From positions 1 through 64,000 of the forward strand of contig JAFRPG010000105.1 of NCBI GenBank assembly GCA_017429265.1: 64,000 nt of DNA. The letters run 5' to 3'. This DNA comes from Clostridia bacterium. Its GTDB lineage: Bacteria > Bacillota > Clostridia > Christensenellales > Aristaeellaceae. Position 1 is the stretch's first letter. Each line of letters opens with the position of its first letter. A program made the position numbers and the translations under genes. Below the pieces are notes generated by a model. That model searched no databases. It was given only the letters and a program-made list of their open reading frames with translations, and was not told the DNA's origin. This document shows, in pieces, positions 43,553-53,418 of the stretch.

Positions 43553-44518
43553 TCAGGCCTTTCCGTTGCAGCCCAGGACGTCCACGATCTTGTGGCGGAC
43601 CATGGCGCGGATGGCATTGCGGGCGTCGGTCAGGTACTGACGGGGATCGAAGTGGTCTGGATGCGCATAGAAATGCTCACGCACCGCGCTGGTGAAGGCC
43701 AGGCGCAGGTCGGAGTCGATGTTGATCTTGCAGACGGCCATGGTCGCGGCCTTGCGCAGCTGCTCTTCCGGGATGCCCACAGCGTCGGGCATCTTGCCGC
43801 CGTTGGCGTTGATCGTCTTCACGAACTCCTGCGGGACGCTGGACGCGCCGTGCAGCACGATCGGGAAGCCGGGCAGGCGCTTGGAGACCTCTTCCAGAAC
43901 GTCGAAGCGCAGGGGCGGGGGCACCAGGATGCCTTCCTCGTTGCGGGTGCACTGCTCGGCGGTGAACTTGTACGCGCCGTGGCTGGTGCCGATGGCGATG
44001 GCCAGGGAGTCGCAGCCCGTGCGGGTGACGAACTCTTCCACTTCTTCGGGATGGGTGTAGGAGGAATCCTCGGCGGACACCTTCACGTCGTCCTCGACGC
44101 CGGCCAGGGTGCCGAGCTCGGCCTCGACCACCACGCCGTGGTCATGCGCATACTCGACGACCTGACGGGTGATCTTGATGTTCTCCTCAAAGGGCAGGCC
44201 GCTCTTGTCGATCATAACGGAGGAGAAGCCGCCGTCGATGCAGCTCTTGCAGGTCTCAAAGTCGGGGCCGTGATCCAGATGGACCGCGATCGGCAGATCG
44301 GTGTCCGCCACGGCGGCCTCGATCATCTTCATCAGGTACACATGCTTCGCATACTTGCGGGCGCCGGCGGAAACCTGCAGGATCAGAGGAGCCTGCTCCT
44401 CCTTCGCGGCTTCGGTGATACCCTGGATGATCTCCATGTTGTTGACGTTGAACGCACCGATGGCATATCCGCCTTCATAGGCCTTGCGGAACATTTCGGT
44501 CGTGGTGACGATGGCCAT
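43553..44518 (-). CDS. fba: Class II fructose-bisphosphate aldolase, 321 aa
   Basis: Zinc-dependent cleavage of fructose-1,6-bisphosphate in glycolysis. 'GAFNVNNMEIIQGI' (start), zinc/catalytic 'PIAVHLDHGPDFETC' near residue 80, 'EAELGTLAGVEDD' near 132, 'IGTSHGAYKF' and 'IVLHGASSVP' with later His ligands. Full length. ATG at 44518 after AAAGGAGGGG. Own promoter (44551-44579). Confidence 0.97.
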   Translation of the reverse strand: MAIVTTTEMFRKAYEGGYAIGAFNVNNMEIIQGITEAAKEEQAPLILQVSAGARKYAKHVYLMKMIEAAVADTDLPIAVHLDHGPDFETCKSCIDGGFSSVMIDKSGLPFEENIKITRQVVEYAHDHGVVVEAELGTLAGVEDDVKVSAEDSSYTHPEEVEEFVTRTGCDSLAIAIGTSHGAYKFTAEQCTRNEEGILVPPPLRFDVLEEVSKRLPGFPIVLHGASSVPQEFVKTINANGGKMPDAVGIPEEQLRKAATMAVCKINIDSDLRLAFTSAVREHFYAHPDHFDPRQYLTDARNAIRAMVRHKIVDVLGCNGKA

Positions 44519-44550
44519 GGGAAACCCCTCCTTTTTGTTTCGGTAAGTCG

Positions 44551-44579
44551 ATTATAACACAAGAAGACGCAGATGAAAA
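44551..44579 (-). promoter_or_regulatory. Promoter of fba
   Basis: Read leftward: TTTTCA (44574-44579), 17 bp, TATAAT (44551-44556). Confidence 0.6.
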
Positions 44580-44594
44580 GAGGTTTTGACGAAT

Positions 44595-45338
44595 TCAGCG
44601 GAAGGTTCCGCCCAGCTGCTCCGCAAAGACGACGGGATCGATGAAGCCGAAGCGCGCCTTGCGCAGCGGATCGCGGGGATAGACAACATCGAGAGTCGGG
44701 CCTCCGGGCAGCTCGCCGCGAACCGCCACCTCGTTGACCGGCAGCAGGGAGAGCACGTCGCGCGCGCAGCGGAGGGCCAAGCCGGCAAGGAGGCGGTGCT
44801 CCTCGACGCGGTCGGTGTCATCGCCGAGCGCTATGGCGGTGAAGCCGACCTCCGCGCGGTCGCTGCCCGCGGCGCGTACGGTCACCGACTCCGCGTACCG
44901 GCGCAGATCCGCCAGCGGATCGGCAAAGCGGAGCACCTCCGCGTAAGCCGACGTGTCGCCGCTGAGCACCTTCTTTGCGCGCTCATGCAGGAAATGCCAG
45001 ACCTCGGGAGCCGTCTCGCCGTCGTTGGGCTCCGCATGGGTCAGGACTTCCGTCCAGTCCACACGCTCGTCCGCCCGGCGCCAGTACTCCTCAAAGGGCG
45101 GGATCTGCGGCTCCTCGGGCTTCGTCTCCTCCTGAGGAGGCTCCGGCGCGGGCCGTACCGGCAGTCCGAAGGCGCCGGTCTGGACCGGCCTGGACGCGGG
45201 GTCGGCGGGCTTGCTCTCCGCCTTCGGGTTTCCGGTTGCGTTCACGGCATTGAGGAAGGAAGGCCGTTTGTCCGCTGGCCACAGATCGCTGCAGATCTGA
45301 TAGAGCATGTCAAGCGGGTTCGTGCTCTTCTCGCTCAT
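44595..45338 (-). CDS. Protein of unknown function paired with the AAA+ ATPase, 247 aa
   Basis: The first ~90 residues are Pro/Glu-rich and probably disordered ('PVRPAPEPPQEETKPEEPQI'), followed by a compact alpha/beta part (about 95-247). No family recognised. Its ATG (45338) overlaps the stop of the AAA+ gene by 4 bp (ATGA), so expression is tied to it and an adaptor or substrate-selector role is inferred. No Cys cluster, signal peptide or membrane helix. Confidence 0.75.
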   Translation of the reverse strand: MSEKSTNPLDMLYQICSDLWPADKRPSFLNAVNATGNPKAESKPADPASRPVQTGAFGLPVRPAPEPPQEETKPEEPQIPPFEEYWRRADERVDWTEVLTHAEPNDGETAPEVWHFLHERAKKVLSGDTSAYAEVLRFADPLADLRRYAESVTVRAAGSDRAEVGFTAIALGDDTDRVEEHRLLAGLALRCARDVLSLLPVNEVAVRGELPGGPTLDVVYPRDPLRKARFGFIDPVVFAEQLGGTFR

Positions 45339-47227
45339 GCGTTCTCCCTCCCCTCGGTGTCGGTCGTACAGGTCAGCTCCGGCGGATTGGCGCTCACCTC
45401 AAAGTGGGCGATCGTCACGTCCGCGTTCCCGAGAACCTCGTGGTCAAACAGCCAGCGGGACAGCGGGTTGATCAGCAGGCTCTCCACCTGGTTGCCGATG
45501 CCGCGGCCGCCGTTGGACAGGTCCGCCAGCGCCGCCGCGCGCAGTTCGTCATAAGCTTCGTCCGTCACCTTCAGGCGGATCTGCTTCTGCTCCTGCATGC
45601 GCCGGATGATCTTGTTCACCTGGGCCTGCAGGATCGCCTCGCCCGCCTCCTCGCGGATGTAGTCGAAGACGACGATGTTCTCGCCGATGCGGTTGAGGAT
45701 CTCGGGCCGCCCGAGCTCCAGCTTGAAGTGGTCCTCGATCGCGCCGCGAACGCGCGTCTGGACCTCCTCGTAGGGCATGTCCATGGTCACGTTGGCGTGG
45801 CGCTGACCCATGGCGTCCTTGACATAGATGCCGAGGTTGCTGGTGAAGATGATGATCGTCTCGCCGAAATAGACCGTGTTGCCCTGGCCGTCGGTCATGC
45901 GCCCGTCCTCGAGGATCTGCAGGAACTTGTCGAGGATGTTGGTATGCGCCTTCTCGATCTCGTCGAAAAGCAGGATGCAGAACGGGTTGTTCTTGATCGC
46001 ATTGGTCAGCTGACCGCCGGCTTCATAACCGACGTAGCCGGGCGGTGCGCCCATCAGCTTCTGGTCGGAATGGCTCTGGCCGTATTCGCTCATATCAAAG
46101 CGCACGCAGGCGCTCTCGTCGCCGAAGAGTTTCTCGGCCAGCGCCTTGGCTGTCTCGGTCTTGCCGACGCCGGTGGGACCCGCGTAGAAGAGGACGCCCT
46201 TGGGCTTGGAGGTGGAGGAGGAGGACAGGCCGTTCATGCCCGTCACGGCGCGCTTGACCACGTCGAGCGTCCGCTCGAGCGCGGCGTCCTGGCCCTTGAT
46301 CCGCTTCTGGAAGTCCTCCTTGGCCGTCTTCAGGCTCGCCATCGACAGGCGCTCCCAGGGATTGTCCTTGAAGCCGTACTTGTACAGATCCACCACCTTG
46401 CACAGGTCGCGGATCGCGGTCAGTTCCTGCTTGCCGAGGGTGCGCAGGGCGTCAAGCTCGGTGAAGGTCAGGCCCTCGGTGAGGCCGACAAACTTCTCCT
46501 GCAGCTTGCTCAGCTCGTCGGGGTGATCCAGGTACCAGGGCATATCCGTGCGGTAGACCGCGCCGTCGAAGAAGGTGGCGAAGCGGTTTTCGATCAGGCG
46601 CATGCGCTCCTCGCGGTCCGGCGCCTCGAGCGTGATCGCCCGGCAGGCCGGATTGTTGAGGTAGAACCAGGCGGGAAGGTCATTGCGCTTGTTGACCAGC
46701 ACGATCATCAGGTTCCGCCGCTTCCCCATCGGCGTGCGGACCGAAGCCGCCGACAGCGCCGCCTGAAGCAGGCGGTTGAAGCTGTTCACATCCTGCTGAT
46801 CCATGCGATCCGGGGAGGTGATGTAGAAGCTGGCCAGCTCCAGGATCGTCACCGTCGCGGTCTCCTGCTGCGTCATGGCGCGGAAGATCACGTTGGGCGC
46901 GGTGGTCGCGCCGTTGCCCCGCAGTTCCGCCGGGATCACGCCGTTCTTCAGCTCCGCCCTAGCCGCTTTCGCGTAGGTCCGGAGCATCTCCGCGTCATAG
47001 GGGTTGGTCAGGCCGGTCAGGTTGGAATAGAAGGCCACCGACTGCCAGCCCTGGTCGCGGAAGTAGCCCATCAGATAGCGGGGCAGAGGCACGAGTTCGT
47101 CCTCCCCCACGGACCCGGCCACGGGATAGCGGTACTTGTCGGAGATGTTGCCCTCGAGGATCAGCATCGGTTTGACGGTCGAGAACAGTTCGAGTTCCCG
47201 ATGCCATTTGGAGATCAGGGGTTCCAT
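45335..47227 (-). CDS. AAA+ ATPase: P-loop-less N-terminal AAA module plus ClpB-D2-like module, 630 aa
   Basis: The C-terminal half is a ClpA/ClpB second-ring ATPase: Walker A GPTGVGKT with Lys356, 'MSEYGQSHSDQKLMGAPPGYVG' substrate loop, Walker B 'CILLFDEIEKAH' (Asp422-Glu423), sensor 'FTSNLG', arginine finger 'GRPEILNRIG' and a C-terminal D2-small domain. The first half (about 1-270, 'KPMLILEGNISDKYRYP', 'TVTILELASF', 'MIVLVNKRNDLPAWF') is AAA-like but has no Walker A. No Clp N-domain, M-domain or ClpP loop (IGF) was seen, so unfolding without proteolysis is inferred. ATG at 47227; weakly spaced AAAGGC site. Third gene after psuK-psuG. Confidence 0.85.
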   Translation of the reverse strand: MEPLISKWHRELELFSTVKPMLILEGNISDKYRYPVAGSVGEDELVPLPRYLMGYFRDQGWQSVAFYSNLTGLTNPYDAEMLRTYAKAARAELKNGVIPAELRGNGATTAPNVIFRAMTQQETATVTILELASFYITSPDRMDQQDVNSFNRLLQAALSAASVRTPMGKRRNLMIVLVNKRNDLPAWFYLNNPACRAITLEAPDREERMRLIENRFATFFDGAVYRTDMPWYLDHPDELSKLQEKFVGLTEGLTFTELDALRTLGKQELTAIRDLCKVVDLYKYGFKDNPWERLSMASLKTAKEDFQKRIKGQDAALERTLDVVKRAVTGMNGLSSSSTSKPKGVLFYAGPTGVGKTETAKALAEKLFGDESACVRFDMSEYGQSHSDQKLMGAPPGYVGYEAGGQLTNAIKNNPFCILLFDEIEKAHTNILDKFLQILEDGRMTDGQGNTVYFGETIIIFTSNLGIYVKDAMGQRHANVTMDMPYEEVQTRVRGAIEDHFKLELGRPEILNRIGENIVVFDYIREEAGEAILQAQVNKIIRRMQEQKQIRLKVTDEAYDELRAAALADLSNGGRGIGNQVESLLINPLSRWLFDHEVLGNADVTIAHFEVSANPPELTCTTDTEGRENA

Positions 47228-47251
47228 CGGCAGCGCCTGCCTTTCTTGTCG

Positions 47252-48190
47252 TCAGTCTTCGGGAGCCGCCATGGCCTTCGCGACCTCGGCGCCCAGGGCT
47301 GCGTTGTTGTAGACCAGCTGAATGTTCGCCTCCAGGCTCGCGCCGCCGGTCAGCTTCTGGATCTTATCCAGCAGGAAAGGCGTGATCGCCTTGCCGCGGA
47401 TGCCCTTCTCCTCGCACTCCTTCAGCGCGGCGTCGATGTTCGCGTTGATGTAGTCCAGATCCATCGCGTACTGCGGCGGGATCGGGTTGGTCAGCAGCAT
47501 GCCGCCCCGGAGCCCGCAGGCTTGCTTCGCGCGGAAGGCCGCGGCGATCTCGGCGGGCGTGTCCATGCGGTAGTCCACCTGGAAGCCGGAGTGCGTGGTG
47601 TAGAAGGCGGGCATCTCCTTCGTCTGATAGCCGAGGACCGGGACGCCCTTCGTCTCGAGATACTCCAGGGTCAGGCCGATGTCGAGGATGGACTTGCAGC
47701 CCGCGCAGACGACCAGGACCGGCGTCATGGCCAGCTCCTCCAGGTCGGCGGAGATGTCCATGGTGGTCTCCGCCCCGCGATGGACGCCGCCGATGCCGCC
47801 GGTGGCGAACACTTTCACGCCGGCGAGCGCCGCCGCGATCATCGTGGTGGTGACCGTCGTGGCCCCGTCCTCGCCGCGGGCAAGCAGGACCGGCAGGTCG
47901 CGGCGGCTGGCCTTCGGCACGTCAAGGCCGCGTTTGCCGAGGTATTCGATCTGCTCCGGCGTGCAGCCGACGGTCATCCTGCCCCGAATGATCGCGATGG
48001 TGGCCGGGACCGCGCCGTGCTCCCGGATGATCCGCTCCACGTTCAGCGCGGTTTCCACATTCTTCGGGTAGGGCATGCCGTGGGAGATGATGGTCGACTC
48101 CAGGGCGACCACCGGCCTGCCGCTGTCCAGCGCGTCCCGCACCTCCGGCGAGACGGAGAGATACCGCTTCAGATCCTCTGTATGATTCAT
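47252..48190 (-). CDS. psuG: Pseudouridine-5'-phosphate glycosidase, 312 aa
   Basis: Splits pseudouridine-5'-phosphate to uracil and ribose-5-phosphate in RNA salvage. Family signatures 'VALESTIISHGMPYPKN' near residue 28, 'GGIGGVHRGAETTMDISADL' near 131, and 'LGYQTKEMPAFY'. Full length. ATG at 48190 with AGGAGGAATCAC. Follows psuK by 37 bp, the standard psuK-psuG pair; 24 bp before the AAA+ gene. Confidence 0.97.
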   Translation of the reverse strand: MNHTEDLKRYLSVSPEVRDALDSGRPVVALESTIISHGMPYPKNVETALNVERIIREHGAVPATIAIIRGRMTVGCTPEQIEYLGKRGLDVPKASRRDLPVLLARGEDGATTVTTTMIAAALAGVKVFATGGIGGVHRGAETTMDISADLEELAMTPVLVVCAGCKSILDIGLTLEYLETKGVPVLGYQTKEMPAFYTTHSGFQVDYRMDTPAEIAAAFRAKQACGLRGGMLLTNPIPPQYAMDLDYINANIDAALKECEEKGIRGKAITPFLLDKIQKLTGGASLEANIQLVYNNAALGAEVAKAMAAPED

Positions 48191-48227
48191 CGTGATTCCT
48201 CCTGTATTCTGTCTTCCGGCGGGCGGA

Positions 48228-49133
48228 TCAGCGCGCCCGCCCGAGCACCTTCTGCCAGGTCATGTCCGGGTTGACCGCAGCCCGGGATTCGGCGCACAGC
48301 GCGGCGGCGGCCTGACCCATCCGTGCCATGGTGCGGGTGTCCATCCCCTCGAGCATCGCGATCAGGCAGGCCGCGAAGAACGCATCCCCGCAGCCGTTCG
48401 TGCTGACGACCTGCCGCGGGCGCGGCTTCTCCTGCCCGCTGGCTTCGGCATCCGCGTACCAGACCCCCTGCTCGCCAAGGGAGATCATCACACGCCGGAC
48501 CCCCAGGCCGAGCAGGGCGGATGCGGCGACCCGTGCCTCCTCCGGGGTGCCCACCGGCCTTCCGGAGAGCTCGGCGGCTTCCGCGCGGTTGGGCTTGATG
48601 AGGGTCAGGCGGGGCAGGGCGTCCCAAAGCTTCCCCGCCTTGCGGACGGAGACCGGGTCCGCTGCGAGCGGCACCCTGCACTGCTCCGCGAGGAAGCGGA
48701 TGCTCTCCTCCGGCAGGTTGGCGTCGATCACGGCCGCGTCAAAGCTGTTGATGAGGTCGAGGCGTCCGCGCAGGAAATCGGGCGTCACGCAGTCGCAGAC
48801 CCGCATGTCCGAGACCGCGCAGTGCAGCTCACCCTGATCATCGTTGAGGCACAGATAGCTGCCTGTGGGCATGCCGGTGATCTCCGCCGAGGCGCTCATG
48901 TCGATGCCGATGCCCTCGCACTCGGAACGGGCCCACAGACCGTTCCGGTCATCGCCCAGGGCGGTGATGAGGCTCACACCGGCTCCCAGCCGGACCAGGT
49001 TCTCCGCGATGTTCCGCCCGACGCCGCCCAGGGACAGGCTCACATGGCCGGGATTGGAATCGTGTGGGATCAGTTTCGCGGCGGTTTGTCCGGTGATATC
49101 GACGTTCAGGCCGCCGATGACACAGATCTTCAT
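48228..49133 (-). CDS. psuK: Pseudouridine kinase (PfkB family), 301 aa
   Basis: Phosphorylates pseudouridine at O5'. Ribokinase-fold landmarks: 'SLSLGGVGRNIAENLVRLG' (about 33-51), and the C-terminal anion-hole motif 'VSTNGCGDAFFAACL' with catalytic Asp near 250. Assignment to PsuK rests on the adjacent psuG. ATG at 49133 is preferred (GAGAGGAGGGG ahead); the upstream frame crosses the promoter. Heads psuK-psuG-AAA-partner from the promoter at 49156-49184. Confidence 0.93.
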   Translation of the reverse strand: MKICVIGGLNVDITGQTAAKLIPHDSNPGHVSLSLGGVGRNIAENLVRLGAGVSLITALGDDRNGLWARSECEGIGIDMSASAEITGMPTGSYLCLNDDQGELHCAVSDMRVCDCVTPDFLRGRLDLINSFDAAVIDANLPEESIRFLAEQCRVPLAADPVSVRKAGKLWDALPRLTLIKPNRAEAAELSGRPVGTPEEARVAASALLGLGVRRVMISLGEQGVWYADAEASGQEKPRPRQVVSTNGCGDAFFAACLIAMLEGMDTRTMARMGQAAAALCAESRAAVNPDMTWQKVLGRAR

Positions 49134-49155
49134 GGGGTCCCCTCCTCTCCCCGGT

Positions 49156-49184
49156 ATTATAAACCGCGGGGCACGCATCGTCAA
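49156..49184 (-). promoter_or_regulatory. Promoter of psuK-psuG-AAA+-partner
   Basis: Read leftward: TTGACG (49179-49184), 17 bp, TATAAT (49156-49161). Confidence 0.8.
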
Positions 49185-49233
49185 GCGCACCGCAGGCAAA
49201 CGCCCGCGCACTTTTTGACATGTGTCCGGCGCA

Positions 49234-49266
49234 GAAAAACTCCCGTACCCATCACGGGCACGGGAG
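49234..49266 (-). terminator. Terminator of groES-groEL
   Basis: Stem CTCCCGT-(A)CCC (49240-49250) / GGGC-ACGGGAG (49256-49266), leftward followed by five T. Confidence 0.85.
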
Positions 49267-49284
49267 CAGAGTATTCCGGGTCGA

Positions 49285-50934
<1,650 letters not shown>

Positions 50935-50954
50935 TCAGCTCCTTGTCTTTACTG

Positions 50955-51239
50955 TCACTCGACAACCGCGAGGATGTCACTCTGGCGGACGATGATCAGC
51001 TCGTCGCCGTCGATCTTCACTTCGGTGCCTGCATACTTGGAATAGATGACCTTCTGGCCGGGCTTGACCTGCATGGTGATCTCCTTGCCGTCCACCATGC
51101 CGCCGGGGCCGACCGCCAGCACTTCCGCCATCTGCGGCTTTTCCTTGGCTGCGCTGGTCAGGATCAGACCGCCCTTGGTGGTCTCTTCCGCCTCTACGTT
51201 CTTGATGACCACCCGGTCAAACAAAGGCTTAACTGTCAT
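50955..51239 (-). CDS. groES: Co-chaperonin GroES, 94 aa
   Basis: Heptameric lid of GroEL. 'TVKPLFDRVVIKNVEAEETTKGGLILTSAA' (mobile loop) and the C-terminal 'GDELIIVRQSDILAVVE' fit GroES exactly. The ATG at 51239 (AGGAGGGACTCGAA ahead) is used; the frame extends upstream into the CIRCE region without support. Followed 26 bp later by groEL. Confidence 0.99.
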   Translation of the reverse strand: MTVKPLFDRVVIKNVEAEETTKGGLILTSAAKEKPQMAEVLAVGPGGMVDGKEITMQVKPGQKVIYSKYAGTEVKIDGDELIIVRQSDILAVVE

Positions 51240-51265
51240 TTCGAGTCCCTCCTGTACTGGACTTG

Positions 51266-51292
51266 TTAGCACTCGTCTTTGTTGAGTGCTAA
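51266..51292. promoter_or_regulatory. CIRCE operator (HrcA binding site)
   Basis: Perfect TTAGCACTC-N9-GAGTGCTAA (51266-51274 and 51284-51292), between the groESL promoter and the groES start, giving heat-shock control by HrcA. Confidence 0.97.
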
Positions 51293-51304
51293 CCTTCGTG
51301 GCAT

Positions 51305-51333
51305 ACTATACGACATTTTTGCGGAAATGGCAA
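51305..51333 (-). promoter_or_regulatory. Promoter of groES-groEL
   Basis: Read leftward: TTGCCA (51328-51333), 17 bp, TATAGT (51305-51310), directly upstream of the CIRCE. Confidence 0.8.
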
Positions 51334-51409
51334 GAGGGAAAAGCATGTTTTTTCAGAAAATCTGTGCTTTTTCAGAGATTCCTTTCATTTGTCATGATGC
51401 AAGGCAGAT

Positions 51410-51441
51410 AAAACCGCCATGCACGGTCCGGGCATGACGGT
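51410..51441 (-). terminator. Terminator of the K+ channel gene
   Basis: Stem ACCGCCATGC (51413-51422) / GCATGACGGT (51432-51441) with one mismatch; leftward followed by TTTTATC. Confidence 0.7.
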
Positions 51442-51488
51442 GAAGATCATCGGCTGCAGAGCGGAGTCGCACATATGACCCGGCCTAC

Positions 51489-52295
51489 CTATTCCAGCTT
51501 ATGTCCGCAGTAAGGGCAGTACTCCTTCCCATCCGATTCCTTGTCTCCTCCGCTTCGTTCATGGATCACGCTGGAAAACCCGGCGGCGATGATGCCGGTC
51601 GGGATGGCAATGATCCCAATCCCGATGACAGAGATAATCGAAGCAAAGAGTTTTCCCGTCGCCGTGACCGGGTAGACGTCACCGTAGCCGACCGTCGTCA
51701 GCGTGCAGATGGCCCACCACAGGCTGCTGATGACGTTCGGGAACTGCTCCGGCTGTTCAGGATTCTCAACCGTATACATCACAATAGCGGAAAACAGCAT
51801 GACGAACGCACACAGGATGATGGACACGACAAGCTGAGGCGCCGACTTGCGAATGACCTTCATCAGGAGCATGAACGCATCCAGATACCGGCCCAGCTTG
51901 AATACCCGCAGAAGCCGAAACAGACGCAGCAGACGCACCATCCGCAGGAACCGGAGGTCGAGTGGAATGAACGGAATGAAGAACGGCAGGATCGCCAGCA
52001 GGTCGATCACCGCCATGAACGACCTCATGTAACGCAGACGTGGATGCTTCGCGCCGGGATACAGCAGGTCAGCCGTCCAGATCCTCAGAGCATATTCGAC
52101 GGTAAAGACGGCAATGCTGATGCACTCAAAGATCCGGAAAGCCACGGCATAGTTTTGCGCCAGATTCCGATATGATTCCAGAATGATGGAGACGACCGAC
52201 AACACAATCAGGATCATGATGCAGTTGTCGAAAACTTTGCTTGCCCGGTCTCCCTCGTCCGCTTTGGAGATGATCGCAAATATCCGCTTTTTCAT
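51489..52295 (-). CDS. Voltage-gated potassium channel with C-terminal zinc ribbon, 268 aa
   Basis: Six-helix cation channel subunit (tetramer in the membrane). S1 to S3 about 22-105; S4 carries regularly spaced Arg ('RFLRMVRLLRLFRLLRVFK', about 115-133); selectivity filter 'TTVGYGD' near residue 206, K+ specific, and S6 'GIGIIAIPTGIIAAGF'. The last residues 'YCPYCGHKLE' are half of a zinc ribbon, an uncommon tail for such channels. ATG at 52295, GGGAGAGACGG ahead. Leftward, downstream of the TlpA-like gene but separated by an 18-bp palindrome. Confidence 0.92.
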   Translation of the reverse strand: MKKRIFAIISKADEGDRASKVFDNCIMILIVLSVVSIILESYRNLAQNYAVAFRIFECISIAVFTVEYALRIWTADLLYPGAKHPRLRYMRSFMAVIDLLAILPFFIPFIPLDLRFLRMVRLLRLFRLLRVFKLGRYLDAFMLLMKVIRKSAPQLVVSIILCAFVMLFSAIVMYTVENPEQPEQFPNVISSLWWAICTLTTVGYGDVYPVTATGKLFASIISVIGIGIIAIPTGIIAAGFSSVIHERSGGDKESDGKEYCPYCGHKLE

Positions 52296-52317
52296 GATCC
52301 GTCTCTCCCAAGTCCAT

Positions 52318-52335
52318 ACGTTCAGGCCTGAACGT
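52318..52335. promoter_or_regulatory. Perfect 18-bp palindrome upstream of the K+ channel gene
   Basis: ACGTTCAGGCCTGAACGT, 23 bp ahead of the channel start on the leftward strand. It could be a dimeric repressor site or a small hairpin. No -10/-35 pair was clear nearby. Confidence 0.4.
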
Positions 52336-52416
52336 CCGGCCGGTTTGCCGGGTCTGAATCAAATCTCTTCTCAATACGATCCATCGGGATGCATACCCGG
52401 CCGGAGGCAGGTAAAC

Positions 52417-53418
52417 TCATTGATCGCCGAGCAGGGTATCCAGCACGGCCTCGTATTCATCCGGATGGGCACCGACAACGGGCGCCGCGAGGACGGTCCC
52501 GTCCCGGCCGACGAAGAGCGTGGTCGGAATGTATTCCAGCGCAATAAAGTCATAGAGCGAATCCGGCGCCGGGATTACGGGATAGCCGACGCCGTTGTCC
52601 GCGATCAGCCGGCGGGCGGCATCCGGATTGTCATCGGTCAGCATGCCGATGACGCCGCATCCGCGCTCACGCAGGCGGGCATGGAGTTCGCCGAGCGCCG
52701 GCAGTTCTTCGATGCAGGGCCCGCACCAGGTGGCCCAGATGTTGACCACGGTGATCTCATTGCCTGCGAACAGCTCCGCGGAAGATACCGGGTTCCCGTC
52801 AAGGTCAACGGCGGTGAACTCAAGTCTGGCGCCGTTGAGATGGGCGTACGGATCCTCCTTTTTGACGGGTTCAATGAATGTCAGGCCGGCCGCCACCGCA
52901 TCCGCGCTTCCGGCCAGAGCGGTGTACTCCTCCCGGTAGGCCGGATCGATCGCGTCAAGAAACGAGGGGTTGAGGCCTTCCATATACAGATAGTGGGTGC
53001 GGTCACCGGCTTTTCCGACTTCGCGGATGTATTCCTCCGGAATGGCATTGCCGTTGAGGGCATTGAAACTCCTGAACGTCATCCCGCCCCCGAGGGTGAG
53101 AACGGAAAAGAGCGGAATGATCCTGCTTTCCGCCGGAGCCTCCGAATCATGATCATCCAGATAGGCGTTCCACTCTTCCCTTGTCATGGCGCAGTAGAAC
53201 CAGCCGGTATACCAGACATTGTCAAGGATCTCATAGCAGCCGTCCAGGGCCACGACACCGGACGCACGGCGGAAGAGGTCCGGCGGGACAAAGCTGAAGC
53301 CGGCCTCGGGAAAGTCGAGTCCGTCCATGGCTTCCCAGGTACCTTCCGCATGGACGGCGGCGCAGACGGAAACGGCCATGATCATGGCGAGGAGCAGACT
53401 GATCACGTTTTTCATCAC
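52417..53418 (-). CDS. Secreted TlpA/ResA-like thiol-disulfide oxidoreductase, 333 aa
   Basis: Signal peptide (MKNVISLLLAMIMAVSVCAAVHA|EG), an unrecognised N-terminal part (about 25-190), and a TlpA-type thioredoxin domain (about 195-333) with 'VVNIWATWCGPCIEELPAL' (WCGPC near 232) and cis-Pro loop 'YIPTTLFV'. It should act outside the membrane on disulfides. The Cys in the signal peptide could be a lipobox (VCAA), less likely. Start is GTG 53418 (ATG 53415 one codon on); it overlaps the preceding gene's stop by 4 bp. Confidence 0.88.
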   Translation of the reverse strand: MMKNVISLLLAMIMAVSVCAAVHAEGTWEAMDGLDFPEAGFSFVPPDLFRRASGVVALDGCYEILDNVWYTGWFYCAMTREEWNAYLDDHDSEAPAESRIIPLFSVLTLGGGMTFRSFNALNGNAIPEEYIREVGKAGDRTHYLYMEGLNPSFLDAIDPAYREEYTALAGSADAVAAGLTFIEPVKKEDPYAHLNGARLEFTAVDLDGNPVSSAELFAGNEITVVNIWATWCGPCIEELPALGELHARLRERGCGVIGMLTDDNPDAARRLIADNGVGYPVIPAPDSLYDFIALEYIPTTLFVGRDGTVLAAPVVGAHPDEYEAVLDTLLGDQ

